Shown piece after piece: positions 8,989-17,181 of a stretch of 64,000 nucleotides of DNA. Under the pieces are notes generated by a model. That model worked only from the letters and a program-made list of their open reading frames with translations, did not search any database and was not told the DNA's origin. Source of the stretch: Mesorhizobium sp. LMG 17147 (lineage in GTDB: Bacteria; Pseudomonadota; Alphaproteobacteria; Rhizobiales; Rhizobiaceae); contig NZ_JANCTC010000009.1 of NCBI RefSeq assembly GCF_024297145.1, positions 1 to 64,000 of the forward strand, in the 5' to 3' direction. Each line of letters opens with the position of its first letter. Position 1 is the stretch's first letter. The translations under genes and the position numbers were made by a program.

Positions 8989-10232
8989 GGCTGTGTTCCG
9001 CCCGTCCGGTCGGCCTCGGCGACCTTCGGAGCCGCCTGGTCGCCGGTGCCGGTCGAAGCCTTGCCTTCGCGCACCGCCGCGCCGTTCTTCAGCTTGGTCT
9101 GGCCTTCGACGACGACACGCTCGCCGCTTTTCAATCCTTGGCTGATCGCGGTGTTGGCGCCTTCTGTCAGCGCGACCTGCACCGGCCGCATCTCAACGGT
9201 GTTGTCCGGCTTGATCACATAGACGAACGGCCCCTTCTGGCTAGGCTGGACGGCAACCGTCGGAACCGACGTCATTTGCGGCATAATGCCGGCATCGAGC
9301 ACGACATTGACATATTGGCCCGGCCACAGCGAAAGATCGGCGTTGGGCACGCTGGCCCGCGTTGCGATCGTGCCGGACGCCGTGTCCACGCTGGAATCGA
9401 CGAAATCCAGCGTTCCCTTGCCGATCGGCTTCGGGTCGCCATCCTTGGTCAGCGTCACCGCGCCTTGCTGCGGCGCCGCCAGCGCTTTGTGCAGTAACGC
9501 AAGATCGCTTTCGGGGAGATTGAAATTCACCTGCAACGGGTCGACCTGCGTGATCGTCACCAGCGGGGTCGACGTGCTGCTGCTGTTGCTGGTGGTGACG
9601 AGATCACCGACGGCGACGCTGACCGCGCCAAGCCTGCCGGAGATCGGCGCCCTGATCGTGGCGAAGCCAAGCTGGATTTGGTCGGCATCGATCGTTGCCT
9701 TGTCGGCGTCGACGGTGGCCGCTGCGGATTTCTGCGCCGCGACAGCCTGATCGTAGGTCTGCTGTGTGCCGGCTTGCCTGGCGACAAGATTTTTGGCCCG
9801 CTGAAGATCGGCCGTGGCGCTGGCAAGCAGCGCCTGATCTTTTGCGAGCGTCGCCTGATCGCGTGCCAATTGCGCCTTCAACGAGCGATCGTCCAGCGAG
9901 AACAGAAGGTCGCCTGCCTTCACCATCTGTCCGTCCTTGACCGCGATTGCGACGATCTGGCTCGAGACCCGTGCGTCGATGCTGACCACGGCAGGAGAGG
10001 ACACGAAGCCGATGGCATAGCGCCGGACCGGAAAATCGGCCGTCGAGGCGCTGGCGGCAACCACGGAAGTCGAACGCGCGGCACTTGCCGCTGCAGCGGG
10101 TTTGTCCGCCGCCGCCGTCTGCTTCGCCGACAGCAGGTGCTGAAGATCGCTCGTTGCGCTGGGCGAAAGATAGAGCCACGCCGCGGCAACGCAGGCTGCA
10201 GCGATCACCGCAAATACGATCTTTCCGCGCAT
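8985..10232 (-). CDS. RND efflux membrane-fusion (adaptor) protein
   Basis: Periplasmic adaptor (HlyD/AcrA family) of the RND pump encoded just downstream. The 415-residue protein has an N-terminal signal anchor (KIVFAVIAAACVAAAWLYL) and a lipoyl half-motif at VSIDARVSSQIVAIAVKDGQ. A long alpha-hairpin rich in Ala, Gln and Lys follows, then the second half-motif at FATIRAPISGRLGAV and a beta-barrel ending in TVEMRPVQVALTEGANTAIS. The ATG at 10232 is preferred, with GAGAGG ten bases upstream; an in-frame TTG at 10238 is possible. The gene is translationally coupled to the transporter. A 13-bp palindrome about 145 bp upstream may be an operator. Confidence 0.92.
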   Translation of the reverse strand: MRGKIVFAVIAAACVAAAWLYLSPSATSDLQHLLSAKQTAAADKPAAAASAARSTSVVAASASTADFPVRRYAIGFVSSPAVVSIDARVSSQIVAIAVKDGQMVKAGDLLFSLDDRSLKAQLARDQATLAKDQALLASATADLQRAKNLVARQAGTQQTYDQAVAAQKSAAATVDADKATIDADQIQLGFATIRAPISGRLGAVSVAVGDLVTTSNSSSTSTPLVTITQVDPLQVNFNLPESDLALLHKALAAPQQGAVTLTKDGDPKPIGKGTLDFVDSSVDTASGTIATRASVPNADLSLWPGQYVNVVLDAGIMPQMTSVPTVAVQPSQKGPFVYVIKPDNTVEMRPVQVALTEGANTAISQGLKSGERVVVEGQTKLKNGAAVREGKASTGTGDQAAPKVAEADRTGGTQP

Positions 10233-10375
10233 CGACAAAAGGCCTCTCGATCCGACACGCCGCTATCCGGTGGCCGTAGTCTAGCTCAACTCGCAGCCGA
10301 TTGCCGCGCTTTTGCCAGATAATAGAGGACGCCGAAGGCGAAAAAGGGCCAAAACCCGTCATTACGAAGATTTAA

Positions 10376-10388
10376 TGTGCAGTGCACA
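10376..10388. promoter_or_regulatory. 13-bp palindrome upstream of the RND operon
   Basis: TGTGCA-G-TGCACA is a perfect six-plus-six inverted repeat around one base in AT-rich DNA between the LysE gene's stop and the RND adaptor's start. It has no T-tract expected of a terminator, so a protein-binding site is more likely. The binding protein is unknown. Confidence 0.4.
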
Positions 10389-10400
10389 ATAAAACGGCAG

Positions 10401-10997
10401 CTAACGCAGCATCGGCCACAGCGTCGCCGCCAGCATCACGCCCATGGCGATGTTGAACCATTTGAGCCGCACCGCATCTGCCAGAAAACCGCGCAGCGCC
10501 ATGCCGAAACCGGCCCAGGTCGAAATGCTCGGCAGCATGACGACGGCGAACGCAGCCGCGATGAGCACCACGGACACAAACGGGCGTTCCGGGTTGGTAT
10601 AGACGGCCATGGCCGTAATCGCCATCACCCAGGCCTTGGGATTGACCCACTGGAAAGCCGCAGCCTGGATGAAGCGCATCGGCTGGCCCTTCGCCTCGCC
10701 TTCGCCGCCGAGCGAGCGCGACATGGCGATCTTCCAGGCGAGATAAAGCAGGTAGAGGCCGCCGGCGATCTTCAACCCGGTATGCAGCACCGGAAAGGCC
10801 GTCAACACGGCGCCAAGCCCGAAGCCTACGGCAAGCAACAGCACGAGGAAGCCGAAGCCGATGCCGAGCATGTGTGGCACGGTCTTGACCAAGCCGAAAT
10901 TCACACCCGAGGCCAGAAGCATGAAATTGTTCGGACCCGGCGTGACCGAGGTCACGAAGGCATAAACCAGCAGAGCAAGGAATGCATCGAAGGTCAT
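10401..10997 (-). CDS. LysE/RhtB-family amino acid exporter
   Basis: Inner-membrane exporter of the LysE translocator family, which expels amino acids or derivatives such as lysine, threonine or homoserine lactones. The 198-residue protein has the family's N-terminal VTSVTPGPNNFMLLASGVNFG motif region, about six hydrophobic segments and the QWVNPKAWVMAITA motif in the second half. ATG 10997 is chosen because a GGGGGGAA ribosome site is four bases upstream; upstream in-frame codons add eleven unrelated residues. It is upstream of, and in the same direction as, the RND operon, but 168 bp separate them. No adjacent LysG or AsnC regulator is seen. The exact substrate is unknown. Confidence 0.88.
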   Translation of the reverse strand: MTFDAFLALLVYAFVTSVTPGPNNFMLLASGVNFGLVKTVPHMLGIGFGFLVLLLAVGFGLGAVLTAFPVLHTGLKIAGGLYLLYLAWKIAMSRSLGGEGEAKGQPMRFIQAAAFQWVNPKAWVMAITAMAVYTNPERPFVSVVLIAAAFAVVMLPSISTWAGFGMALRGFLADAVRLKWFNIAMGVMLAATLWPMLR

Positions 10998-11058
10998 GGT
11001 GTTCCCCCCAATCAGTCCGATCGGTGGCAAAGCGACAAGATAGAGCCCGGCCGAACGA

Positions 11059-11631
11059 TCACATCCCTTGCGGGCCGCGGTTCATCGCCGCCACCCCGGT
11101 GCGGCAGATCTCGACGAGCCCGAGCGGTTTCATGATGGCGATGAACTGATCGAGCTTGGACCCCTTGCCGGTGATCTCGAAGATGAAATGCTCGGTGTTG
11201 GCATCGATGACGCTGGCGCGGAATGCATCGGCGAGCCGGAGCGCCTCGACGCGGGCTTCGCCGGTGCCGGCGACCTTAACCAGCGCGAGTTCCCGCTCCA
11301 GTGGCCGCTCCTGTCCAAATTCCTGCGACCGCACCGTGAGATCGACGACGCGGTGCACCGGCACGATGCGCTCGAGCTGGTGCTTGATCTGCTCCAGCAC
11401 ATGCGGGGTGCCGCGCGTCACGATGGTGATGCGCGACAGATGCTTTTCGTGCTCGGTTTCCGAAACCGTCAGACTCTCGATGTTGTAGCCACGTCCGGAA
11501 AACAGGCCGATGACCCGGGCAAGCACGCCCGGCTCATTGTCGACCAGGACCGAAAGCGTGTGGTTCTCTGGTTTTTCCGTCTCCTTGGCGATGAAATAGG
11601 CCGAGCCGGTCGGTTGCAACTGTGCGTTCAT
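11059..11631 (-). CDS. ilvN: Acetolactate synthase small (regulatory) subunit
   Basis: Regulatory subunit of acetohydroxyacid synthase, which confers valine feedback on the first common step of isoleucine, valine and leucine synthesis. The 190-residue protein has the N-terminal ACT domain HTLSVLVDNEPGVLARVIGL at residues 24-43. Next comes SGRGYNIESLTV, then a C-terminal ALS_ss_C domain (VIDANTEHFIFEITG). Length fits IlvN/IlvH of alphaproteobacteria. It lies 66 bp downstream of ilvB on the same strand and should share its attenuated transcript. A second large-subunit gene at 32571-34370 has no small subunit next to it, so this protein may serve both. Confidence 0.96.
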   Translation of the reverse strand: MNAQLQPTGSAYFIAKETEKPENHTLSVLVDNEPGVLARVIGLFSGRGYNIESLTVSETEHEKHLSRITIVTRGTPHVLEQIKHQLERIVPVHRVVDLTVRSQEFGQERPLERELALVKVAGTGEARVEALRLADAFRASVIDANTEHFIFEITGKGSKLDQFIAIMKPLGLVEICRTGVAAMNRGPQGM

Positions 11632-11697
11632 GACATGAATCTCGATTTAAAACTTTTGCGCTAATCTGCTGTTTCCGCACAGCTTCCTCGAACCAGG

Positions 11698-13509
11698 CTA
11701 CACCAGTTCCCTGCCCTTGGCGTCGATCGCGTTGGCCACAGCTTCGTCGGTCGCCTCGTCAGGCAACAGCATCTCGTTATGCGCCTTGCCGGACGGGATC
11801 ATCGGGAAGCAGTTGGCGAGCGTCGCCACGCGACAGTCGAAGAGGACGGGCTTCTTGACCGCGATCATCTCCTTGATGGCGTCATCGAGCTCGTCCGGCT
11901 TGTCGCAGCGAATGCCGTGGCCGCCATAGGCTTCGGCGAGCTTGACGAAATCCGGCATCGCCTCGGTGTAGGAGTGCGACAGCCGGTTGCCGTGCAGCAG
12001 CTGCTGCCATTGCCGCACCATGCCCATATACTGGTTGTTGAGGATGAAGATCTTGATCGGCGCCTCGTGCTGCACCGCCGCGCTTATCTCCTGCATCGTC
12101 ATCTGCACCGAAGCGTCGCCGGCGATATCGATGACCAGTGCATCCGGATGCGCGATCTGCACACCGAGCGCCGCCGGCAGGCCGTAGCCCATCGTGCCCA
12201 GTCCGCCGGAGGTCATCCAGCGGTTCGGTTTCTCGAAATGATAGTGCTGCGCCGCCCACATCTGGTGCTGGCCGACCTCGGTGGTGATGTAGGTGTCGAG
12301 GTCCTTGGTCAGCGCATAGAGCCGCTGGACGGCATATTGCGGCATGATCACCTCGTGGTTCATCTTGTAGGCGAGCGAATCGCGGGCGCGCCATTTGGCA
12401 ATCTGCTCCCACCACGGGTGAAGCGCTTTCTTGTCGGCCTTGGCGGCTGCCCGCCACAGCCGCACCAGATCCTCCAGCACGCGCCCGACATCGCCGATGA
12501 TCGGCACGTCGGTGTGGACGTTCTTGTTGATCGACGACGGGTCGATGTCGATGTGGATCTTCTTCGAATTCGGCGAAAACGACGTCAGCCGCCCGGTGAT
12601 GCGGTCGTCGAAGCGCGCGCCGATGCAGAGCATGACGTCGCAATCGTGCATCGCCATGTTCGCCTCATACGTGCCGTGCATGCCGAGCATGCCCATCCAG
12701 TTCTTGCCCGACGCCGGATAGGCGCCGAGGCCCATCAGCGTCGAGGTGATGGGAAAGCCGGTCAGGTCGACCAGCTCGCGCAGCAGATGGCTCGCCTCCG
12801 GGCCGGAATTGATGACGCCGCCGCCCGAATAGATGATCGGCTTCCTGGCGCCGGCCATCAGCTCGACCGCCGCCTTGATCTTTTCCAGGTCGCCCTGGAC
12901 CTTCGGCTGGTAGCTGGTGCGCGGCGCCGTCTGCGGCGGGACATAGATACCCTTGGCGAACTGAACGTCCTTCGGAATGTCGACGACGACCGGACCGGGG
13001 CGCCCTGTCGTTGCCACATGGAAGGCCTCGTGGATCGTTGCCGCGAGCTCGTTGACGTCCTTCACCAGCCAGTTGTGCTTGGTGCAGGGTCGCGTGATGC
13101 CGACCGTGTCGCACTCCTGGAACGCATCCGAGCCGATCAGCGAAGTCGGCACCTGGCCGGTCAGGCAGACCAGCGGGATCGAGTCCATCAGCGCGTCCTG
13201 CAATGGCGTCACCGCGTTGGTGGCGCCCGGCCCCGAGGTCACCAGCATGACGCCGGCCTTGCCGGTCGAGCGCGCATAGCCTTCCGCCGCATGGCCCGCG
13301 CCCTGCTCGTGGCGGACGAGGATGTGCTCGACCTCGTCCTGCTGGAAGATTTCATCGTAGATTGGCAGAACCGCGCCGCCCGGATAGCCGAAAACATGCT
13401 TGACGCCATTGTCCTTCAGCGCCTGCACCACCATTTCGGCGCCGGTCATTTCAGTTCTTGGCATTTCAGTTCTTGCCATGTCGCGCCGCTCATTCTGTCC
13501 ACTGCTCAT
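11698..13509 (-). CDS. ilvB: Acetolactate synthase large (catalytic) subunit, copy 1
   Basis: Thiamine-diphosphate enzyme that joins two pyruvates, or pyruvate and 2-oxobutyrate, in branched-chain amino acid synthesis. The 603-residue protein carries the cofactor glutamate in [18 protein letters not shown], and the ThDP/Mg motif from GDASVQMTM to LNNQYMGM. ATG 13509 is chosen because the preceding TACGGGACCAGA is shared with copy 2 directly before its start. An in-frame TTG at 13572 lies inside the terminator region and is unlikely. The N-terminus contains a 15-bp tandem duplication encoding RTEM twice. It is followed by ilvN and preceded by a leader-peptide attenuator. Copy 2 lacks an adjacent small subunit, so this is the classic holoenzyme operon. 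Confidence 0.96.
   Translation of the reverse strand: MSSGQNERRDMARTEMPRTEMTGAEMVVQALKDNGVKHVFGYPGGAVLPIYDEIFQQDEVEHILVRHEQGAGHAAEGYARSTGKAGVMLVTSGPGATNAVTPLQDALMDSIPLVCLTGQVPTSLIGSDAFQECDTVGITRPCTKHNWLVKDVNELAATIHEAFHVATTGRPGPVVVDIPKDVQFAKGIYVPPQTAPRTSYQPKVQGDLEKIKAAVELMAGARKPIIYSGGGVINSGPEASHLLRELVDLTGFPITSTLMGLGAYPASGKNWMGMLGMHGTYEANMAMHDCDVMLCIGARFDDRITGRLTSFSPNSKKIHIDIDPSSINKNVHTDVPIIGDVGRVLEDLVRLWRAAAKADKKALHPWWEQIAKWRARDSLAYKMNHEVIMPQYAVQRLYALTKDLDTYITTEVGQHQMWAAQHYHFEKPNRWMTSGGLGTMGYGLPAALGVQIAHPDALVIDIAGDASVQMTMQEISAAVQHEAPIKIFILNNQYMGMVRQWQQLLHGNRLSHSYTEAMPDFVKLAEAYGGHGIRCDKPDELDDAIKEMIAVKKPVLFDCRVATLANCFPMIPSGKAHNEMLLPDEATDEAVANAIDAKGRELV
13447..13476. repeat. 15-bp tandem duplication in the ilvB N-terminal region
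   Basis: CATTTCAGTTCTTG is repeated, the second copy starting exactly 15 bases after the first, so the frame is kept. It adds one RTEM-type unit before the conserved MTGAEM start of the catalytic domain. Copy 2 of ilvB has no such repeat. Confidence 0.75.
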
Positions 13510-13573
13510 CGGTCTGGTCCCGTACTGTTCGCCATCTGGCGATTGCTCGTCGTTTAGTCGTGTTTCGGGCAAT

Positions 13574-13595
13574 AAAAAAGGCCCCCGAGGGAGCC
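13574..13595 (-). terminator. Attenuator terminator upstream of ilvB
   Basis: Read on the minus strand, GGCTCC-CTCG-GGGGCC forms a six-pair hairpin (one G-U) followed by a TTTTTT tract. It lies between the leader-peptide stop and ilvB, as expected for transcriptional attenuation. The equivalent hairpin occurs upstream of the second ilvB copy. Confidence 0.85.
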
Positions 13596-13603
13596 TGTGT
13601 CTT

Positions 13604-13651
13604 GCGCATGGGAGGTCATCGCCCGGCGGTTACACCGCCTCGCCCATGCGC
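13604..13651 (-). promoter_or_regulatory. Leader RNA stem of the ilvB attenuator
   Basis: On the minus strand GCGCATGGG, inside the leader peptide's 3' end, is perfectly complementary to CCCATGCGC 31 bases later. This nine-pair stem encloses a second perfect hairpin, GGCGGT-GTA-ACCGCC, whose loop holds part of the leader stop codon. A CGAGG segment next to the stem is complementary to CCTCG in the terminator and could make an alternative pairing. The same three elements, with compensating base changes, precede the second ilvB. Confidence 0.75.
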
Positions 13652-13680
13652 TTTCCTACGAGAATGAGTGCCTTTTTCAT
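13630..13680 (-). CDS. Leader peptide for ilvB attenuation (16 residues)
   Basis: ATG-initiated peptide MKKALILVGKRMGEAV, with four consecutive branched-chain codons (Leu-Ile-Leu-Val) at positions 5-8 and a final Val. It lies about 120 bp upstream of ilvB and ends inside an RNA hairpin. Ribosome stalling at these codons when charged Leu, Ile or Val tRNA is scarce would sense the end products, as in known proteobacterial ilv leaders. There is no strong Shine-Dalgarno box (GTGGCCACC precedes it loosely). The second ilvB leader ends in a closely similar VGKR motif, which supports translation of both. Confidence 0.8.
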   Translation of the reverse strand: MKKALILVGKRMGEAV

Positions 13681-13740
13681 GGTGGCGGACAATAGAATTG
13701 GTTTGACGCCGCTGTCAACGGCGAATGTGCACGGGTCGGA

Positions 13741-14265
13741 TCAGGCTGACCCAATGCGTTTCCAGTAGATGAGGGTGGCTGTGAGCCCGCCATGCGGCTT
13801 CAGCGCATAATCCGGTATTTCGCCGGCCAGCGTGAAGCCGAGCTTTTCATAGAAGCCGGAAGCCCCCTCCTCTTTTGCCGTGTCAAGGACCAACAACGTG
13901 CGGCCTTTCTCCACGGCAACGGCTTCCGCCGCCTCCATCAGGCGCCTTGCTATGCCCTTGCCGCGGCAATCGAGGCGGGTCATCAGCTTGGCGATCTCGG
14001 CCCGGTGCGGCTGGTTGGGAGGGCAGTCGAGCAGCAAGGTGACTGTGCCGACCAGAGCCTCGCCGTTCCAGGCCCCAAGCACCGCCCTTTCGCCTCTGGC
14101 GGCCGCATCAAGCGACTTGTTCCAGAAGGCCGCGGCCATCTCCGGCGCCAGCGGATGCATGAAGCTGACCGAGCCGCCGGCAGCGACTGTCCCGATCAGC
14201 AGATCCGCCAGCATTTTTTGCGTTCCGTCAATATTGCTGAGTGGCCTGATTTCGATCGAACTCAT
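13741..14265 (-). CDS. GNAT-family N-acetyltransferase
   Basis: A 174-residue Gcn5-related acetyltransferase. The acetyl-CoA loop is recognisable as MTRLDCRGKGIARRLMEAAE (R/QxxGxG/A), followed by LLVLDTAKEEGASGFYEKLGF, the usual beta-5/alpha-4 region. Closest in style to acetyltransferases acting on small molecules such as aminoglycosides or amino acids, but the acceptor cannot be deduced. It begins at ATG 14265, 22 bp downstream of the small gene ending at 14287 on the same strand. It may be the last gene of a unit with the XRE-cupin regulator and that small protein. It ends 61 bp before the start of the ilvB leader peptide. Confidence 0.85.
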   Translation of the reverse strand: MSSIEIRPLSNIDGTQKMLADLLIGTVAAGGSVSFMHPLAPEMAAAFWNKSLDAAARGERAVLGAWNGEALVGTVTLLLDCPPNQPHRAEIAKLMTRLDCRGKGIARRLMEAAEAVAVEKGRTLLVLDTAKEEGASGFYEKLGFTLAGEIPDYALKPHGGLTATLIYWKRIGSA

Positions 14266-14286
14266 GTGGTTCCCCTTCGCCGCCCG

Positions 14287-14598
14287 TCAGTCGAAATGAC
14301 TGGTCCGCTTCCGCTTCCTGGCCCGGCGGATTTCCGCGATGCGATCGGCGTCTTCCTCTTGCAGATGTCGCCCGCGTTCCAGCAGTTCGAGCGTGTATTC
14401 CTCATAGGTCAGGCCCAGCCGCTCGGCCTTGTCCAGCCGCATCAGCATGATCTCGCGGCTCGGCGCTTTCCATGCCTGGGCATGGGCGGTCCGCCAGGCA
14501 AGAAAGACATAGGGATCGCCCTTGCCCCAGGGCGGACCGTCATAGTCGTCGAGCGGCGGTCCACCATTGTCGGAGCGTTTCGGACGGCGTGCCTTCAC
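14287..14598 (-). CDS. Conserved hypothetical protein, GTG start
   Basis: A 103-residue, highly charged protein that I do not recognise as a named family. Visible features are an N-terminal basic stretch (VKARRPKRSDNGGPPLDDYDGPPWGKG), a middle WRTAHAQAWKAPSREIMLMRLDKAE and a C-terminal amphipathic helix rich in Arg and Glu ending RKRKRTSHFD. The chosen GTG at 14598 begins one base after the stop of the upstream XRE gene, implying translational coupling; an in-frame TTG at 14619 would overlap that gene. Tryptophan- and proline-rich content with no hydrophobic segment suggests a cytoplasmic protein. Linked to a regulator and an acetyltransferase, but the function is unknown. Confidence 0.65.
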   Translation of the reverse strand: MKARRPKRSDNGGPPLDDYDGPPWGKGDPYVFLAWRTAHAQAWKAPSREIMLMRLDKAERLGLTYEEYTLELLERGRHLQEEDADRIAEIRRARKRKRTSHFD

Positions 14599-14599
14599 C

Positions 14600-15166
14600 T
14601 CAGCGCCTGGCCAACGCAACCAGATAGTCGGCGGCGTCCGGCCCCGGAGCGTGGAAGACGCAATCTGATGGCGCGCCGAGCGCCAGGCAGTCGCCGGGTT
14701 CGAGCCTGTGAACGATGTCGCCCTCGGTGAATTCCAGCCGCCCGGTGATCAGCCATATCTGTTGCCTGATGAAGGCATAGGATGCCGCCGGGAAACTTAC
14801 CTTGGCGCCGGCCGGCAACTGGATCCGGATCAGTTCGAGCGGCATGTCGGAGACCGGCGAAAGATGCCGCCGCACATAACCCGTAGCCGGATCGCGCCAC
14901 AGCGGCTGGTCACCTTCGCGAAGCAGGCCACCGCCCTCCAATTCCGCCCTTGCGATCAATGTGGACAGCGTCATGCCGAAGGCGGCCGCGATGCGCACGA
15001 GGAGTGCCGCCGTCGGGCTGGTCATACCGCGCTCTATCGTGCTCAGCATCGCTTTCGAGACATCGGACCGCTCCGCCAATTCAGCCAGGGACCAGCTGCG
15101 AGCCACCCTTTCAGTGTGTATCCTTCTGCCGATAGTCGAGGATATATCGTTCGCTATAACATCCAT
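14600..15166 (-). CDS. XRE-family transcriptional regulator with cupin domain
   Basis: A 188-residue DNA-binding protein. An N-terminal helix-turn-helix (SWSLAELAERSDVSKAMLSTIERGMTSPTAALLVRIAAAFG) is followed by a small cupin sensor domain. In the cupin, LPAGAKVSFPAASYAFIRQQIWLITG and EPGDCLALGAPSDCVFH are the barrel motifs. Proteins of this architecture repress or activate a small set of neighbouring genes in response to a metabolite. ATG 15166 (MDVIANDISS) is the likely start; a longer form from 15226 is possible. The upstream DNA is AT-rich and contains two ATATATCG copies about 30 bp apart, which could be an operator. It is divergent from the HerA-like gene, with about 150 bp between the starts. 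Confidence 0.85.
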   Translation of the reverse strand: MDVIANDISSTIGRRIHTERVARSWSLAELAERSDVSKAMLSTIERGMTSPTAALLVRIAAAFGMTLSTLIARAELEGGGLLREGDQPLWRDPATGYVRRHLSPVSDMPLELIRIQLPAGAKVSFPAASYAFIRQQIWLITGRLEFTEGDIVHRLEPGDCLALGAPSDCVFHAPGPDAADYLVALARR

Positions 15167-15318
15167 TAATACAATATATCGAAAATTTTTCTGCGAGGCA
15201 ACGACCGTTTCGTCCAGTTTTCGCAAACTCCTTAATGCCCGCTAAACCATCCGGCCACATCCCACCTTAACCCCGTTCGCCTAGGCTCATCGCTTGGGAA
15301 AAGGGGACCGGCCTGTCC

Positions 15319-17145
15319 ATGCTCGTTGAACGCGAAGCCTCCATTGGGGAACCGACTTTGCTGGAGCGCCGCAGGGCGGAGCAGAACGACAAGCGCATTC
15401 TGGGCAATGTCGTGCAATGCGACGGCGCGCGCGCCACCATCAGCGCCTATGCCGACGACATCGAAGGCACGGTCACCGGCCTGTGGAGCGTCGGCAAGAT
15501 GATCTCGATCAATCTCGGCACATCACGAACCGTCGGCCTTGTCTATGAAATCGGCAAGTCGGATCGTGCCTGGAGCAGCGAGGGCCAGAATCCGATCGAG
15601 GTCAGCATCGAATTGATCGGCGAGGTGCGCGACGGTGCCGAACCCGGCGCGAAGCCGATCTTCGACCGTGGCATCACAACCTACCCGCATATCGGCGCCA
15701 TTGCCCATCGTATCCGCAGCCGCGACCTGCAGGCCGTCTACGATCTCGCCGGTCGTCATTCGATCACCATCGGCACGCTGTCGCAGGACGAGGCCATCGA
15801 CGCCAATATCGCCATCGACGATACGCTGGCGCGCCATTTCGCCATTGTCGGCACCACTGGAGTTGGCAAATCGACCGCCGTGTCGCTGCTCTTGCGCAAG
15901 TCGATCGCCGCCCGGCCCGATCTGCGCGTGCTCATCCTCGATCCACACAATGAGTTCGCCGCGTCGTTGCCCGAACATTGCGTCAGGGTCGATTCGACGA
16001 CGCTCGACCTGCCCTTCTGGATGTTCAAGCTCGAGGAATTTGCCGAGGTGCTGTTTCGCGGCCGCGAGACGGTCCCGGAAGAGGTCGACGCCTTGCGCGA
16101 TCTCATCCCCGCGGCCAAGAACCTCTACCGCAATCCGAACTCCGGCAACTACCTACGGCGCAGCACCGACGCGCTGACCGCCGACGCGCCGGTGCCCTAT
16201 CGCATTGCCGACCTCATCAAGCTGGTCGACGAGCGCATGGGATTGCTGGAAAGCAAGAACGATCGCCCGACCCTCAGGTCACTGAAGGCACGTATCGAAT
16301 CGGCGGCATCCGATCCGCGCTACCGTTTCATGTTCAACTCGCGCCTGATCGAGGACACCATCCACGAGACGATCGGCAACATTTTCCGCGTGCCGCATCA
16401 CGGCCGCCCGGTAACCTGCTTCGAAATGGCCGGCATGCCGTCCGAGGTGGTCAATTCCGTTTGCTCGGTGCTGGCGCGGCTGGCCTTCGACCTGGCATTG
16501 TGGAGCGAAGGCCGCTTGCGGCTGCTCTTCCTGTGCGAGGAAGCGCATCGCTATATGCCGGCCGATCCGCGCCTCGGTTTCGCGCCTACGCGGCACGCGC
16601 TGTCGCGCATCGCCAAGGAAGGCCGCAAGTATGGCTGTTATCTCGGCGTCGTCACGCAGCGCCCGGGCGAACTCGACCCGACCATCCTGTCGCAGTGCTC
16701 GACGTTCTTTGCCATGCGGCTCGCCAACGAGCAGGACCAGGCGATCATCCGCTCGGCAATCGCCGATTCCTCGGCCTCGACGCTGGCGTTCCTGTCCTCC
16801 ATGGGCCAGCGCGAGGCCATCGCCTTCGGAGAAGGCGTGGCGACGACGATGCGGATGAAGTTCGAAAAACTCGCCGAGGATTTGATCCCAGGCACCGCCA
16901 AACGCGAGAATGCCTTGCCGTCCGAAACCGGCGACGAGGTCGACCTAGTGGCGATCGTCGAACGGCTGCGCAACATGCCGAAATCACAGCAGGCAATGCC
17001 TTTCGCGGAAGTCGTCGATCCGGGCCGGCAGGCCGGCGATTCGGACTATCGCAAGCCGTCGGCCGCACGCACCCAGCGGAACGACGATTTCGACTTGCGA
17101 TACGGCCTTAAGCCGGCGACCTTCGGGCTGCGTCCGCCAGAATGA
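15319..17145 (+). CDS. HerA-like ATPase (DUF87 family)
   Basis: A 608-residue hexameric-type ATPase of the HerA/FtsK superfamily. Order of parts: an N-terminal HAS-barrel-like beta domain (ILGNVVQCDGARATISAY), Walker A GTTGVGKST at residues 178-186, a helical insert, Walker B LLFLCEEAHRYMP, and an arginine-finger region GRKYGCYLGVVTQRP. HerA proteins pump DNA in end-resection and in some phage defence systems with NurA or Sir2 partners. No nuclease or Sir2 gene is adjacent here, so a defence role is not supported. It stands alone, facing away from the XRE regulator. The family call is strong; the role is inferred. Confidence 0.88.
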   Translation: MLVEREASIGEPTLLERRRAEQNDKRILGNVVQCDGARATISAYADDIEGTVTGLWSVGKMISINLGTSRTVGLVYEIGKSDRAWSSEGQNPIEVSIELIGEVRDGAEPGAKPIFDRGITTYPHIGAIAHRIRSRDLQAVYDLAGRHSITIGTLSQDEAIDANIAIDDTLARHFAIVGTTGVGKSTAVSLLLRKSIAARPDLRVLILDPHNEFAASLPEHCVRVDSTTLDLPFWMFKLEEFAEVLFRGRETVPEEVDALRDLIPAAKNLYRNPNSGNYLRRSTDALTADAPVPYRIADLIKLVDERMGLLESKNDRPTLRSLKARIESAASDPRYRFMFNSRLIEDTIHETIGNIFRVPHHGRPVTCFEMAGMPSEVVNSVCSVLARLAFDLALWSEGRLRLLFLCEEAHRYMPADPRLGFAPTRHALSRIAKEGRKYGCYLGVVTQRPGELDPTILSQCSTFFAMRLANEQDQAIIRSAIADSSASTLAFLSSMGQREAIAFGEGVATTMRMKFEKLAEDLIPGTAKRENALPSETGDEVDLVAIVERLRNMPKSQQAMPFAEVVDPGRQAGDSDYRKPSAARTQRNDDFDLRYGLKPATFGLRPPE

Positions 17146-17181
17146 TCGAGCCGAGCGACTTTTAGGCAGCGCTCGCAGATA

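Noticed and set aside
15523..17111. Long frames overlapping the HerA-like gene on both strands
   Set aside because: Composition is biased toward Arg, Ala, Pro and Ser, no domain motif is visible, and the HerA-like frame explains all conserved motifs.
15319..17145. HerA-like ATPase as part of a phage-defence system (HerA-Sir2, HerA-NurA type)
   Set aside because: No Sir2, DUF4297 or nuclease gene lies beside it; neighbours are an XRE-cupin regulator, a SnoaL-like protein and a GGDEF protein.
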